Source: a bacterium
GTDB taxonomy: Bacteria > Myxococcota_A > Polyangia > Nannocystales > Nannocystaceae
Length of the DNA stretch: 64,000 bases
Assembly (NCBI GenBank): GCA_024742475.1
Contig: JANSYI010000019.1
Span: forward strand, 114,880-178,879
Reading direction: 5' to 3'
Under the pieces are notes generated by a model that was given only the letters and a program-made list of their open reading frames with translations, did not search any database and was not told where the DNA came from. The translations under genes were made by a program, and so were the position numbers. This document shows, piece by piece, positions 42,049-53,450 of the stretch (its first letter is position 1; the number at the start of each line of letters is the position of its first letter).

Positions 42049-42831
42049 ATGAACTTCGAAACTCTGATCGTCGAGGACCGCGGCCCCGTCCGCATCGTCT
42101 CGATCAACCGTCCCAAGGCGCTCAACGCCCTCAACGCCCAGGTCGTCGGCGAGCTCACCGAGCTGGTCGAGGAGACCGCGATCTCCGACACCGTGCGGGC
42201 CCTCGTGCTCACCGGGGCAGGGGAGAAGGCCTTCGTCGCCGGCGCCGACATCAAGGCGATGTCCGACATGAACCCCGGCGACGCGCTCGCCTTTGCGGGC
42301 AAGGGCCACGCGCTGGGCGAAGAGCTCGGCGCGATCGGCATCCCGGTCATCGCCGCGGTGGGTGGCTTCGCCCTCGGCGGCGGCTGCGAGCTCGCTCTGG
42401 CCTGCGACTTCATCTACGCCTCGACCAAGGCCAAGTTCGGCCAGCCCGAGGTCAAACTCGGTGTGATTCCCGGCTTCGGCGGCACCCAGCGGATGCTGCG
42501 TCGCATCGGAGCGGCCCGCGCGCTCGAGCTGTGCATGACCGGCGAGATGATCAAGGCGGACGAGGCCCTGCGCATCGGCCTGGTCAACAAGGTCGTCGAG
42601 CCCGACGCGCTGCTGGACACCGCGGTCGCGACGGCGAACACCATCGCCAGCATGGGCCCGCTGGCCATCGCCAAGGTCAAAGAGGTCATTCACGAGGGGG
42701 CCAACAAGGCCCTCGACGACGCCAACCTCCAAGAGCAGACGGCCTTCGCCGCCCTGTTCGCGTCGGCCGATCAAAAAGAAGGCATGGCCGCGTTCATGGA
42801 GAAGCGCGACGCCAACTTCAAGGGCGAGTAG
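42049..42831 (+). CDS. Enoyl-CoA hydratase
   Basis: 260 residues of the crotonase fold: AGADIKAM oxyanion loop, GGFALGGGCELALACD, and both catalytic glutamates in GGGCELA and GQPEVKLGVIPGFGGTQR. Hydrates short enoyl-CoA. Ribosome site GAAGGA before the ATG. Confidence 0.94.
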   Translation: MNFETLIVEDRGPVRIVSINRPKALNALNAQVVGELTELVEETAISDTVRALVLTGAGEKAFVAGADIKAMSDMNPGDALAFAGKGHALGEELGAIGIPVIAAVGGFALGGGCELALACDFIYASTKAKFGQPEVKLGVIPGFGGTQRMLRRIGAARALELCMTGEMIKADEALRIGLVNKVVEPDALLDTAVATANTIASMGPLAIAKVKEVIHEGANKALDDANLQEQTAFAALFASADQKEGMAAFMEKRDANFKGE

Positions 42832-42839
42832 GAAAGCGC

Positions 42840-43982
<1,143 letters not shown>

Positions 43983-44024
43983 TCGCCTCAGCCCCTGGGA
44001 CGTACACTCGCACAGGAGACCGCC

Positions 44025-44564
44025 ATGAATCGTGACCACATCAAATCGGTGGCAGTCGCCGTCCTGGGCCTGAGCCTGGGGCTGGGTGGCTGCAAGAAAC
44101 AAACGGACACCGACAACCCCGACGTGGCCGCGGGGTTCCGGGGCGCCGACAACAACGACTACGAGTCGGACATCGTCACCGCGGACCGCAGCCGCGACTA
44201 CGACGATCAGGGCCAGGGCATCAGCCCCGAGGTGCTGCGCAACATCGACGACACGATTCTGACGGTCTACCTCAAGGACATCGAGCGCTGCCTCGAAGAC
44301 GAGATGGACGTCGCCGAGACTCGCTTCATGCGGGCGGTCTTCTTGGTCGAGTTCCACGTCGACACCGCCGGGCGCACCTCGCAGGGCAAGGTGCTCGAGA
44401 TCGACGCGCGCAAGCAAGACGCCAAGGGCACCGACAAGGGCGCACACGACCCGTCGAACATGAAGTCGTGCATCGAGACGTCGGTCACCGAGTGGGAGTT
44501 CGATCCTCCGCCCGAGGTCGAGTTCGTGCACACCTACCGCGGCCAGGTCGGCGAGGCTTTTTAG
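44025..44564 (+). CDS. Lipoprotein with AgmX/PglI-like domain
   Basis: 179 residues; lipobox LGGC, acidic linker, then a domain with DIERCLEDEMD, MRAVFLVEFHVDTAGRTSQG and MKSCIETSVTEWEFDPPPE, the pattern of the AgmX/PglI C-terminal domain known from gliding-motility and energy-transduction proteins of myxobacteria. The cysteine pair (RC, SC) is kept. Ribosome site AGGAGA. Ends in a two-hairpin element. The link to the surrounding beta-oxidation genes may be only positional. Confidence 0.72.
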   Translation: MNRDHIKSVAVAVLGLSLGLGGCKKQTDTDNPDVAAGFRGADNNDYESDIVTADRSRDYDDQGQGISPEVLRNIDDTILTVYLKDIERCLEDEMDVAETRFMRAVFLVEFHVDTAGRTSQGKVLEIDARKQDAKGTDKGAHDPSNMKSCIETSVTEWEFDPPPEVEFVHTYRGQVGEAF

Positions 44565-44571
44565 GCCTTGG

Positions 44572-44615
44572 GGGGAACCGCCTGGTTCCCCAATCGCTGC
44601 GGGGGCGGAGCCCCC
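44572..44615 (+). repeat. Two-hairpin 3' element, copy 3
   Basis: GGGGAACC (44572-44579), loop GCCT, GGTTCCCC (44584-44591), then TCGCTGC, then GGGGGC (44601-44606), loop GGA, GCCCCC (44610-44615). It starts 7 bases after the stop and is preceded by CCTTGG as after dksA. A C/G-rich tail with two copies of GCTCGCCGCGCTC runs to about 44720. Confidence 0.78.
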
Positions 44616-44794
44616 TTCGCTCCCCCCTCCCGGGGGCCCGCCGTGCGGGCCCTGCTCGCTTTGCTCGCCGCGCTCAGGCGGCGGTGCTGGGGCCCTGTTC
44701 GCATTGCTCGCCGCGCTCGACCCGCAGTGGTAGTGCCGGGTTCGTGAAGAGTCGCTTCCGGTGGTTCGGGGGCTTGTACGGAGATTCGGTATCC

Positions 44795-45940
<1,146 letters not shown>

Positions 45941-45953
45941 GGGAGCGACCACG

Positions 45954-46973
45954 ATGAACTTCGAACTCGACGAAGACACGATTTTGCTGCGCGACAGCGT
46001 GCGCGAGCTGGGCAAGCAAAAGGCCGAGGAGGTCGCCGGCTGGGAGTCGGCCAGGGCGCTGCCCGAGGCCTGGCTGGCCGAGCTCGGCGAGATGGGCCTG
46101 CTCGCGATGCGCGTGCCCGAGGACGAGGGCGGTGCGGGGCTGTCGGCGCTCGCCTCGCTGGCCGTCCTCGAAGAGCTCGGGGCGTTCTGTGCCTCGACCG
46201 CCTTCACCGTGGCCGTGCACAACCTGCTCGGCCTCGGTCTGGGTGCCTCCGCCCCGAGCGAGGGCGTGCTGGGCTTTGCGAAGAGTCTGTCGGCCACACG
46301 TTCGGGCGACGGCTTCATCGTGACGGGCGTCGACCCTGCGGCGTTCGGAGCAGTGTCAGCGTCGGAATTCGTAGTATTGGCGGAGGTCGACGGCGTGGTC
46401 ACACCGCTTCGGGTGACGAGCCGTGAGGACATCGAGGCCGCCGCCAGCCGCACCCTCGGGCTTCGGGCGGCGGATATCGGTGTCGTCCGCTTCGACGGCG
46501 CCACGGCAACGCTGCTGCGCGGCGAAGTCGATCGGGCCCAGGCCGACTTTCAGCTGTCGCTGGGTTTCATCGCGGCCGGCATCGGGCGCGCCGCGCTGGC
46601 GGAGGGCACGGGCTATGCCCTCGAACGTCAGCAGTTCGGCAAGCCGATCGCCAAGTTCCAAGCGATCCAATGGAAACTGGCCGACCTCTCGATGGGACTC
46701 GACGCGGCCGAGTTGATGCTCGGTGTCGCGGCGGGTCGCGGTGAAGACGGTCGCCCCGCCGCAGCCGCGCGGGCCACCTTGGCCGCGGTGCAGAACGCCA
46801 CGACGGGATGCTCGGACATGCTGCAGATCCACGGTGGCTACGGCTACACCGAGGAGTATGCGGTCGAGCGGCTGTACCGAGATGCCCGTGCGGTCGCGCT
46901 CTATGCCGGGGTCCGCGAAGCGGCGCGCGACACCGTGGCGCGAGCCATCGTTGCTCGCTTCGCCCGGGCTTGA
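45954..46973 (+). CDS. Degenerate acyl-CoA dehydrogenase homologue
   Basis: 339 residues. Acyl-CoA dehydrogenase fold is clear: RVPEDEGGAG, ALERQQFGKPIAKFQAIQW, QIHGGYGYTEEYAVERLYRD. But the catalytic position reads LYAGVREAARD where IYEGTSEIQR is expected, so the general-base glutamate is alanine, and the mid-domain TEP-GSD region is replaced by a shorter SATRSGDGFIVTG. Likely non-catalytic, or a partner of the enzyme before it, which starts 14 bases upstream. Heterodimeric members of this family exist in sterol-degrading bacteria. Confidence 0.88.
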   Translation: MNFELDEDTILLRDSVRELGKQKAEEVAGWESARALPEAWLAELGEMGLLAMRVPEDEGGAGLSALASLAVLEELGAFCASTAFTVAVHNLLGLGLGASAPSEGVLGFAKSLSATRSGDGFIVTGVDPAAFGAVSASEFVVLAEVDGVVTPLRVTSREDIEAAASRTLGLRAADIGVVRFDGATATLLRGEVDRAQADFQLSLGFIAAGIGRAALAEGTGYALERQQFGKPIAKFQAIQWKLADLSMGLDAAELMLGVAAGRGEDGRPAAAARATLAAVQNATTGCSDMLQIHGGYGYTEEYAVERLYRDARAVALYAGVREAARDTVARAIVARFARA

Positions 46974-47041
46974 AGTGCGGCTCAGGGCTATTCGGCCCAC
47001 GCTCGAAGCTCGCGGCGCACCTTCACCGCCCTGTGGCTTGC

Positions 47042-48130
47042 TCAGCCCTCGGGGAGGACCAGCGGCGCGCAGGTGGACACGCCCGCGCCGACCACCCCGG
47101 GGGCGCCGTCGTCGACCACGCGGGTGGTCGTTTGCGTTTCGGGGTCGTGGTCGAAGACCTCGGTCGCGCCGAAGTCCCGGGAGATGAACACCCAGATGTG
47201 TCCGCCCCAGTGTGCGAACGCGAAGCCCCCAGGGTCGATGCCGAACGCCTCGATCTCCGTCAGGTCGAGCATCGAAATGGCGCTGGGTCCGGCACGGTCG
47301 ACCTCAGCGAGTCGCACCGTGGGCGGGCATGGCATCTCGGCCGTGCACTCGAAGTCGAACGGCCCGGTGTAGTTCATGATCAGGCTGAACATGCGCCCGT
47401 CGCCGCTCCCGGTCAGCTCGACGCCGGAGAAGGTGCGTCCCTCAGGACCCAGCGTCCACCAGCGACCCGGTGAACTCTTGCTGCCGATCGTGTGCAGGTA
47501 CGTGCCTGTGTCCACGAAGTACAGGGTCTCGTTGCCGCTGTCGGCACCGTCGGATACATAGGCCATGCCCAGGGGGCTTCCCCATTGCTCGGTGGTCGGC
47601 AGCGCCGCGACGTCCGTCTCGCAGGCACCCGTGTCCAGGTCGATCCGGTCGAGCCGCTTGTACGCGGGATCGTCCGGCCCATCGTGCAGCGCGCTCCACG
47701 TGATCCAGGCTCCGCGTTGGCGGTCGACGGCCATCGAGGATACGCCCCAATCGTCCTCGGTGCCCTCGCACTGGATCGCCGCCACGGCGGGCGAAAAGGT
47801 CAGGGTCGGGGGATCGAACGCCTGAATCGAGGTGGCTTCCCCCGTCTCGAGGCCGCGCGTGAGCAGGTAGATTGGGTTGTCCTCGGGTTCACCGCACAGG
47901 TCGATGGTTCCCGTGCCCGCGCCGAGGTCGAAGATGGGGGCGTCACGGCCGGTCGTCCCGGTGGAGTCACTGCCGACGGTCGTTGTGCCGGTGGCCCCGG
48001 TGGGGTTCGTGCCCGTGCTCGATCCCGTGCTCGGCATTCCCTCGGTTCCACTGTCGAATCCACTCGTGTTCGAACCGCCGCCGTTGCAGCCAAGGGCGAG
48101 TACGCCCGCGACCAGGAGAGACTTCCGCAT
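47042..48130 (-). CDS. Lipoprotein, beta-propeller-like
   Basis: 362 residues; lipobox ALGC, then a Ser/Thr/Gly tether. The mature domain has repeating strand units (WGVSSMAVDRQRGAWITWSA, LGMAYVSDG, FAFAHWGGHIWVFISRDFG) of about 45 residues, suggesting a propeller. A few paired cysteines. Surface lipoprotein of unknown role. Confidence 0.7.
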   Translation of the reverse strand: MRKSLLVAGVLALGCNGGGSNTSGFDSGTEGMPSTGSSTGTNPTGATGTTTVGSDSTGTTGRDAPIFDLGAGTGTIDLCGEPEDNPIYLLTRGLETGEATSIQAFDPPTLTFSPAVAAIQCEGTEDDWGVSSMAVDRQRGAWITWSALHDGPDDPAYKRLDRIDLDTGACETDVAALPTTEQWGSPLGMAYVSDGADSGNETLYFVDTGTYLHTIGSKSSPGRWWTLGPEGRTFSGVELTGSGDGRMFSLIMNYTGPFDFECTAEMPCPPTVRLAEVDRAGPSAISMLDLTEIEAFGIDPGGFAFAHWGGHIWVFISRDFGATEVFDHDPETQTTTRVVDDGAPGVVGAGVSTCAPLVLPEG

Positions 48131-48238
48131 CCCTCGAGCCTACCGACTGCGGTCCCTCCCGCCCGGGAGAGTCGCGCTCTGGCTGCGTGGTCCAGCGCGG
48201 GGCAGCGGCCCCCCAGACGCCGCCCCCGGCTGGGTGGA

Positions 48239-49867
48239 TCAGCCTACGGGCGGCGGAGGTGGCTCGGAGATGACCTCGAGCCCGCTGCCGCCCGGATAGC
48301 CGTAGCTGACGTCTTGGTCGTACCCGACCGAGATGATGCCGCAGGGTGCGTCCGAGGTGATGCTGTGCGAGCCCGTCTCGACGCCCAGGTGTACGTACTC
48401 GTAGCCGACGCCATCGAGCACGCCCAGCGGCGCCCAGCCGGCGGCGTCGACCGAGATGCCGTCGCGCTCGACGGAGGCGCCCTCTTGCCGCACGACCGTC
48501 ACGTAGTTGCTGGCGTAGCCGTTGGGCACCAGGAAGATGTAGTCCTCTTGGTACTGCGCCGAGGCCGGCAGCGAGATCATCGCGGGGTCGCCTTGGCTCG
48601 CCAGCCCGCCGAGCGCCTGGGAGCTCAGCAGGAACTGCGTGACTGCGAAGGGCCGCTCGGGATCGCCGGAGGTGACCGCAAAGGGCAGGTTGGTCTGAAA
48701 GCGAACCGTCTCGCCCGCGTTGATCGTGGTCGGTGCGCCCGGCGGCGGCGCGGGGGAGTAGGTCAGCGCGGTGCCATCGAACGACCCGGTGATGCGGTAG
48801 CCCGCCGGCACCACCTCGCCCGCAGCCGAGGGAGAGGGCGGCGGCGTGGCCAGGTAGCTGTCGCCCCAGGCGACCAGCGGCAGCATCTGCTGCTCGAGGT
48901 GGTCGGCGCAGCACATGCCGGGGTTGGGCTCGATCGTGGCGACGTTGCCCGCGAAGACGGCGACGGGCTTGTCGGACACCACGCGGGAGCCCGAGAGGTT
49001 GCCATCACCCGCGCCCGCGCCCGCGCCCGAGCCCACGGAGACCGCCGTGAAGACCTCGCCGCGGTCGAGGGTGACGCCGGACGTCTCTCCGGGGTAGAGG
49101 CCCCACGTCGCGAACAGGTCGACGCTCGTGCCGTCCTCGGTGGCGACGATGGACACGAACGCCCCGGCGTTGTCACCATTGGGTTCGGCGTCGGTGCTCA
49201 GCAGCAGGGCGTCGGCCGTGATCGCGGTGTAGTCGGTGTCGAGCACCGGCGTGGGGAAGAGCAGCGACGCGTCGTTCGAGAACACCTGCACGGTGTTGTC
49301 GAGCGGGTTGAACTGGTAGGCGGTGATCGGGACGTCGCTGGCGATGCGATACGACTGGCCCGCGTACGTGTTGGCGCGCGGCTCCTGGTTGAGCGCCGGG
49401 AGCCGGAACTCGTGGATCGCTCCGGGCATGACGTCGATCGCGTCGACCGCGGCGCCGGTGACCCCGTTGAAGACCTCGACGCGCGCGGCGACCTCGGTCG
49501 CGGTGTTGGCGACCACGACGGCGAACTGCTGGTCTTGCGGCGCGGGGCTGCCGTTGATACCCGCCCAGGCGTTGGGCAGGTCGACCGCCCAGAACTCGCA
49601 GCCTTGGTTGGATTCGTTCTGCGCCGCCTCCTCGCAGGTGCCGACCCCCGGGGGAGCGTCGCCTCCGCTGGCCTGCCCGGTGCCGCCGTCGCCGAGGTCG
49701 AGCTTCTCTCCGGTCTCGTCCCCGCCTTCGTCTGTGGGATCGGGGTCGGTGTCCCCGGGGCCCGAACCGACGCCGGTCAGCCCGACGTTGCCGTCGCCGT
49801 CGTCGCGCTCCTGGGCACACCCCAAGAGCGAGAGGGGCACGATGAGGAAAGAAAGGTGTCGCAGCAT
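48239..49867 (-). CDS. IgGFc-binding-like lipoprotein
   Basis: 542 residues from the ATG at 49867; lipobox LLGC, acidic Gly/Asp tether, then a domain matching the IgGFc-binding N-terminal family: SIVATEDGTSVDLF, LDRGEVFTA, LSGSRVVSDKPVAVFAGN, CCADHLEQQMLPLVAWGDSY. The family occurs in animal Fc-binding mucin-like protein and widely in surface proteins of myxobacteria. An adhesive role is inferred. Confidence 0.85.
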   Translation of the reverse strand: MLRHLSFLIVPLSLLGCAQERDDGDGNVGLTGVGSGPGDTDPDPTDEGGDETGEKLDLGDGGTGQASGGDAPPGVGTCEEAAQNESNQGCEFWAVDLPNAWAGINGSPAPQDQQFAVVVANTATEVAARVEVFNGVTGAAVDAIDVMPGAIHEFRLPALNQEPRANTYAGQSYRIASDVPITAYQFNPLDNTVQVFSNDASLLFPTPVLDTDYTAITADALLLSTDAEPNGDNAGAFVSIVATEDGTSVDLFATWGLYPGETSGVTLDRGEVFTAVSVGSGAGAGAGDGNLSGSRVVSDKPVAVFAGNVATIEPNPGMCCADHLEQQMLPLVAWGDSYLATPPPSPSAAGEVVPAGYRITGSFDGTALTYSPAPPPGAPTTINAGETVRFQTNLPFAVTSGDPERPFAVTQFLLSSQALGGLASQGDPAMISLPASAQYQEDYIFLVPNGYASNYVTVVRQEGASVERDGISVDAAGWAPLGVLDGVGYEYVHLGVETGSHSITSDAPCGIISVGYDQDVSYGYPGGSGLEVISEPPPPPVG

Positions 49868-49975
49868 GGTCACTCCAGATCCGTCGACCTGCCGACCAGG
49901 CGGACGGAACCCGCCGCCTGCGCCACAGATCACCGAACCGTCGGCCACAACCGCGGCGCTGTCAACGGAGTCCGT

Positions 49976-50515
49976 CTACAGCCGGCTGATCTCGACCCTG
50001 AGGTCTCCGTCGCGGGGGCCGTCGCCGAACGCGCCGTCGTCCCACTGCACCGTCATCGTCGCGTGCCACGTATCCACGTCGACGGTGGCACCGGGCGGGA
50101 GGTCGACCGAAAACTCGATGACCTCGGGCTCGCCGCAGCGCTCGCCGCTGCCGCGGAAGTCTCCGTCGGCCAGCATTCGCAGGAAGCCTCGGTTGTCTTC
50201 ACCGGGGTCCAGGGCGTAGGTGCGCGCGTGGTCGTCGAACTCCCCCTCGTCCACCTCGGGACGGTCGAGCGACTCGATCAGGAGCTCGAGATCCGGCGCA
50301 TGCGTGCGCACGTTTGCCTCGAGATGCCCGCGGACGTCGAGGTGTTGGGGGTTGGGACCCGACAGGCACAGCGTCACCTCGAACGCGGCGACGGGCTCCT
50401 GCGCGGTGAGGGTGAACGCGGGACCCTCGGCCGTGGCGACCTGCTCGGGCAGGGAGCAGGCGCTGCAAAGCAGCGCGAGGGAGGCGAGCAGGTGTCGAGG
50501 GCGCATCGTCTTCAT
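49976..50515 (-). CDS. Small hypothetical lipoprotein
   Basis: 179 residues; lipobox CSAC. Mature part about 150 residues of beta-rich sequence with two cysteines (TLCLSGPN, GERCGEP), APDLELLIESLD and DLPPGATVDVDTWHATM. Probably a single exported beta domain. No family recognised. Start may be ATG at 50515 or 50506. Confidence 0.65.
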   Translation of the reverse strand: MKTMRPRHLLASLALLCSACSLPEQVATAEGPAFTLTAQEPVAAFEVTLCLSGPNPQHLDVRGHLEANVRTHAPDLELLIESLDRPEVDEGEFDDHARTYALDPGEDNRGFLRMLADGDFRGSGERCGEPEVIEFSVDLPPGATVDVDTWHATMTVQWDDGAFGDGPRDGDLRVEISRL

Positions 50516-50668
50516 GGCACCGCGGTAGTGCGGCCCATGTTCCGTTCGATCGCATGAAAATCGATGAATTTCATGGTGTTGCAATGTGCAACGGCGAGCG
50601 TAGCTCGACGCTACGCTCGCGCGAGGGCGCTGGCCTCAGCGGGGCAGCCTCTGCTACACGCGACGTCG

Positions 50669-51445
50669 ATGCGCGTGCAGAGCCTGTACATCTACCCGAT
50701 CAAGAGCGGTCCCGCGGTGGGGCTCGAGCAGGTGAACGTGGTGGAGCGCGGGCTGGCCCACGATCGACGCTTCATGGTCGTCGATGCGCACGGCACGTTT
50801 CGCTCGCAGCGAACCCACCCGGCGCTTGGGCGATACACGGTGCGGGCTGACGATGAAGCCCTGCGTCTGGAGGCCGATGGCATCGGTTCCTGCGAGGTGG
50901 CGCTCGAGCCCGCAGGCGGCGAGCCGCAGCAGGTCCGCGTGTGGGGCGACAGCGTTCACGCGACGAGCGTCTCGGCCGAGGCCGACGCGTTCTTCTCGGC
51001 CTTGCTCGAGGCGCCCTCGCGCTTGGTCTACATGCCGCCGACGAGCCGCCGGCCGGTCTCGGGCTACGACGCGATGGCGGTGAGCTTCGCCGATGGCTAC
51101 CCGGTGCTCCTCGCCAACACCGCCTCGCTGTCCGACCTCAACGCTCGCATCGATGGCGAGGACCTCCCGATGCTCGCCTTTCGCCCCAACGTGGTGCTCG
51201 ACACCGACGAGGCGTGGGCAGAGGACGGGTGGGGCACGCTGGCGTTGGGCGAGGCCGTCTTGGAGTGCGCGACCGGCTGCGAGCGGTGCTCGATGACGAC
51301 GCTCGACCCCGCATGGCCACGGCGCCCTCGGGGTGATGGAGAGCCGCTGCGCACGCTGGCGAAGTTTCGCCGCGACGCGTCGGGCAAGGTGATCTTCGGC
51401 CGCAACGCGGTGGTGAAGACGCCCGGTGTGATTCGCTGCGGGTGA
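50669..51445 (+). CDS. MOSC-domain protein
   Basis: 258 residues; N-terminal MOSC-N beta barrel (MRVQSLYIYPIKSGPAVGL, AHDRRFMVVD) and MOSC domain with RPNVVLDT, CERCSMTTLDP and FRRDASGKVIFGRNA. The Cys in CSMTT sits where mARC and YiiM proteins bind molybdenum cofactor. Probably a Moco-dependent reductase of N-hydroxylated compounds; no reductase partner gene is beside it. Confidence 0.88.
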   Translation: MRVQSLYIYPIKSGPAVGLEQVNVVERGLAHDRRFMVVDAHGTFRSQRTHPALGRYTVRADDEALRLEADGIGSCEVALEPAGGEPQQVRVWGDSVHATSVSAEADAFFSALLEAPSRLVYMPPTSRRPVSGYDAMAVSFADGYPVLLANTASLSDLNARIDGEDLPMLAFRPNVVLDTDEAWAEDGWGTLALGEAVLECATGCERCSMTTLDPAWPRRPRGDGEPLRTLAKFRRDASGKVIFGRNAVVKTPGVIRCG

Positions 51446-51468
51446 GCGCGTCCAGCCCTCGCCTCGGG

Positions 51469-51942
51469 CTAGTCGACGATGGCGACGGTGCCGAAGTAGT
51501 GCGCCGAGCCGGCGACGTAGCCCGCGTCGGTGTCGACGGTGTGGTCGGCCAGGGCGCGCCACTGAGCGCCGCGCTCCATGACCAAGGTGGGGTCCTCGAG
51601 GGTGCTGCCCTCGAGCGAGAGCGCGTCGGCGGACGACAGGGCGGTCCAGTCGTACTCGACCGTGGCGGGCAGGATGAGCGTGGTGCCCATCGGCTCGAGG
51701 GCATATGCGCGAATTGCGGATTCTCCGCCTTCGGGACCGTCTTCGACCGCGTGAATCGAGACGTCGACCACCCCGTCGAGCGCGCCGGCGGGGATCTCGA
51801 GGGTGAGCCGGCCATCGTCGCTGACGACGACCCCGCCCTCGGGCCCGATCGGCGTGCCTGCGGCCCCATCGCAGGCCACCAGGGCGGTTGCGGTGAGAGC
51901 GAAGGCGAACAGTCGCGAAAGGGTGCCGGCCATGACGACCAT
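51469..51942 (-). CDS. ZU5-like lipoprotein
   Basis: 157 residues from ATG 51942 (ATG 51933 also possible); lipobox LVAC. IGPEGGVVVSDDGRLTLEIP followed by AGALDGVVDVSIHAVE is the ZU5-domain pattern, as in surface and cytoskeletal adaptor proteins, then a short beta tail. Common as a building block of myxobacterial exported proteins. Function unknown. Confidence 0.75.
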   Translation of the reverse strand: MVVMAGTLSRLFAFALTATALVACDGAAGTPIGPEGGVVVSDDGRLTLEIPAGALDGVVDVSIHAVEDGPEGGESAIRAYALEPMGTTLILPATVEYDWTALSSADALSLEGSTLEDPTLVMERGAQWRALADHTVDTDAGYVAGSAHYFGTVAIVD

Positions 51943-52181
51943 ACGAAGCAATCCACGTGCCGGATCCCCAGATGTTCCAACTCACCGAAAATACACGAGC
52001 GGCGGGACGGGTTCGGTGGCCACAGCTGGCCAATGTCGTGGTGCAAGTGGCCGAAGGCGTCGCCACCTTGGCGGTCTGATTTCACGGTGCTCCCATCGAT
52101 TGCGCGCCTGGCCGCTCCCCGGACGGCTCGGTTGACCACGGCGGCCCAAAGGGGCAAGGGTGGCGGTCTCGAGACGTCCTG

Positions 52182-53450
52182 ATGAGCAACACTCGGATCC
52201 GCATTCGCGCACTGGCCCACGGAGGGGACGGAATCGGCAACCTCGTCGAGGGTGATGGCCCCACGTGGTTCGTTCCTGGGGCGCTGCCCCAAGAGGTGGT
52301 GGAGGCGCAGGAAGTTCGGGCCGCCAAACGCTTCACGCAGGGCCGCCTCGTGCAGGTCGTCGAGCCGTCACCGGCCCGGGTCGAGCCGCCGTGCCCCTAC
52401 GCCGAGAGTTGCGGCGGGTGCCAGTGGCAGCACGTCGCGCCGATCAAGCAGCCCGAGTTCAAGGCGCGCATCGTCGCCGACCAGCTGCGCGGCCTCGAGA
52501 CGGGGGTGCGCGTGGGCTTTGCGGGGCCGGAGTTCGGCTATCGGCGGCGTGCACGGCTGCACTATCGCCGCGCCGAGTCCGGGTTCGCGCTCGGCTTTCA
52601 TGCGCCGCGCTCCCGCGAGGTCGTCGACGTCGCGCAGTGCCCCGTGCTGGATCCCGCCCTCGATGTGGCGGCGCAGAAGCTCCGCGCGGTCGCAGGCCTC
52701 CTGCCGGCCTCGGGGGAGGTCCTCGGGCTCAGTGACGGCACGCGGGTCGTGTTGGGGCTGCCTCGCGTCAAGCCCAGCCCCGAGGTGCTCGAGGGCCTGC
52801 GCGCGCTGCTCGATGACACCCTGGTCGGCATCGAGGTTCGCGGTGGAAGGCAGCGAGGGCACGTCGGACAGCGCCTGCTCGAGGTCGACGGCACGCCGCG
52901 CTGGCCCGCGGTGCGGCTGGGCGCCTTTTCATTCGGTCAGGCCAACGCCGCGGGCAACCGCGCGCTCGTCGAGCACGTGTGCACGCGCGCCGAGGCCGAT
53001 GGCCTGCGCGTGCTCGAGCTGTACGCCGGGGCGGGCAACTTCACCCGCGCGCTCGCACGCACCGCGCAGCGCGTCTGGGCCAGCGACACCGACCACGACG
53101 CGATCAAGACGCTGCAGGGCCTCGCCAAGGCCGAGGACCTGCCGATCAATGCCAAGCGCCAGAGCGCGACCAACCTGCTGCCCAAGCTCGCCGAGTCGCG
53201 CAGCACCTACGACGTCATCGTGCTCGATCCGCCGCGGGCAGGCCTGGGCAAAGAGGGCATGGCCGCGGCCTGCCGCGTCGCGACGCAGCGCATCGTCTAC
53301 GTCAGCTGCGACCCGGCCACCTTGGCGCGCGACCTCGAGGTCGCCACCGAGCGGGGCTTCGACATCGACGACGTCACCGTCTTCGACCTGATGCCGATGA
53401 CCAGCCACGTCGAGGTGGTGGTCACGCTGCGCAGCAGGAGCGGCGGATGA
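52182..53450 (+). CDS. RlmD-type rRNA (uracil-C5) methyltransferase
   Basis: 422 residues. TRAM domain (1-60), Fe-S cysteines 71, 77, 80 and 153 (CPYAESCGGC, QCPVL), SAM site LELYAGAGNF at 278-287, DPPRAG and catalytic Cys376 in YVSCDPATLARD. RlmD (RumA) methylates U1939 of 23S rRNA, but the family also holds RlmC and TrmA, and I cannot separate them by eye. Overlaps holA by 4 bases. Confidence 0.9.
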   Translation: MSNTRIRIRALAHGGDGIGNLVEGDGPTWFVPGALPQEVVEAQEVRAAKRFTQGRLVQVVEPSPARVEPPCPYAESCGGCQWQHVAPIKQPEFKARIVADQLRGLETGVRVGFAGPEFGYRRRARLHYRRAESGFALGFHAPRSREVVDVAQCPVLDPALDVAAQKLRAVAGLLPASGEVLGLSDGTRVVLGLPRVKPSPEVLEGLRALLDDTLVGIEVRGGRQRGHVGQRLLEVDGTPRWPAVRLGAFSFGQANAAGNRALVEHVCTRAEADGLRVLELYAGAGNFTRALARTAQRVWASDTDHDAIKTLQGLAKAEDLPINAKRQSATNLLPKLAESRSTYDVIVLDPPRAGLGKEGMAAACRVATQRIVYVSCDPATLARDLEVATERGFDIDDVTVFDLMPMTSHVEVVVTLRSRSGG

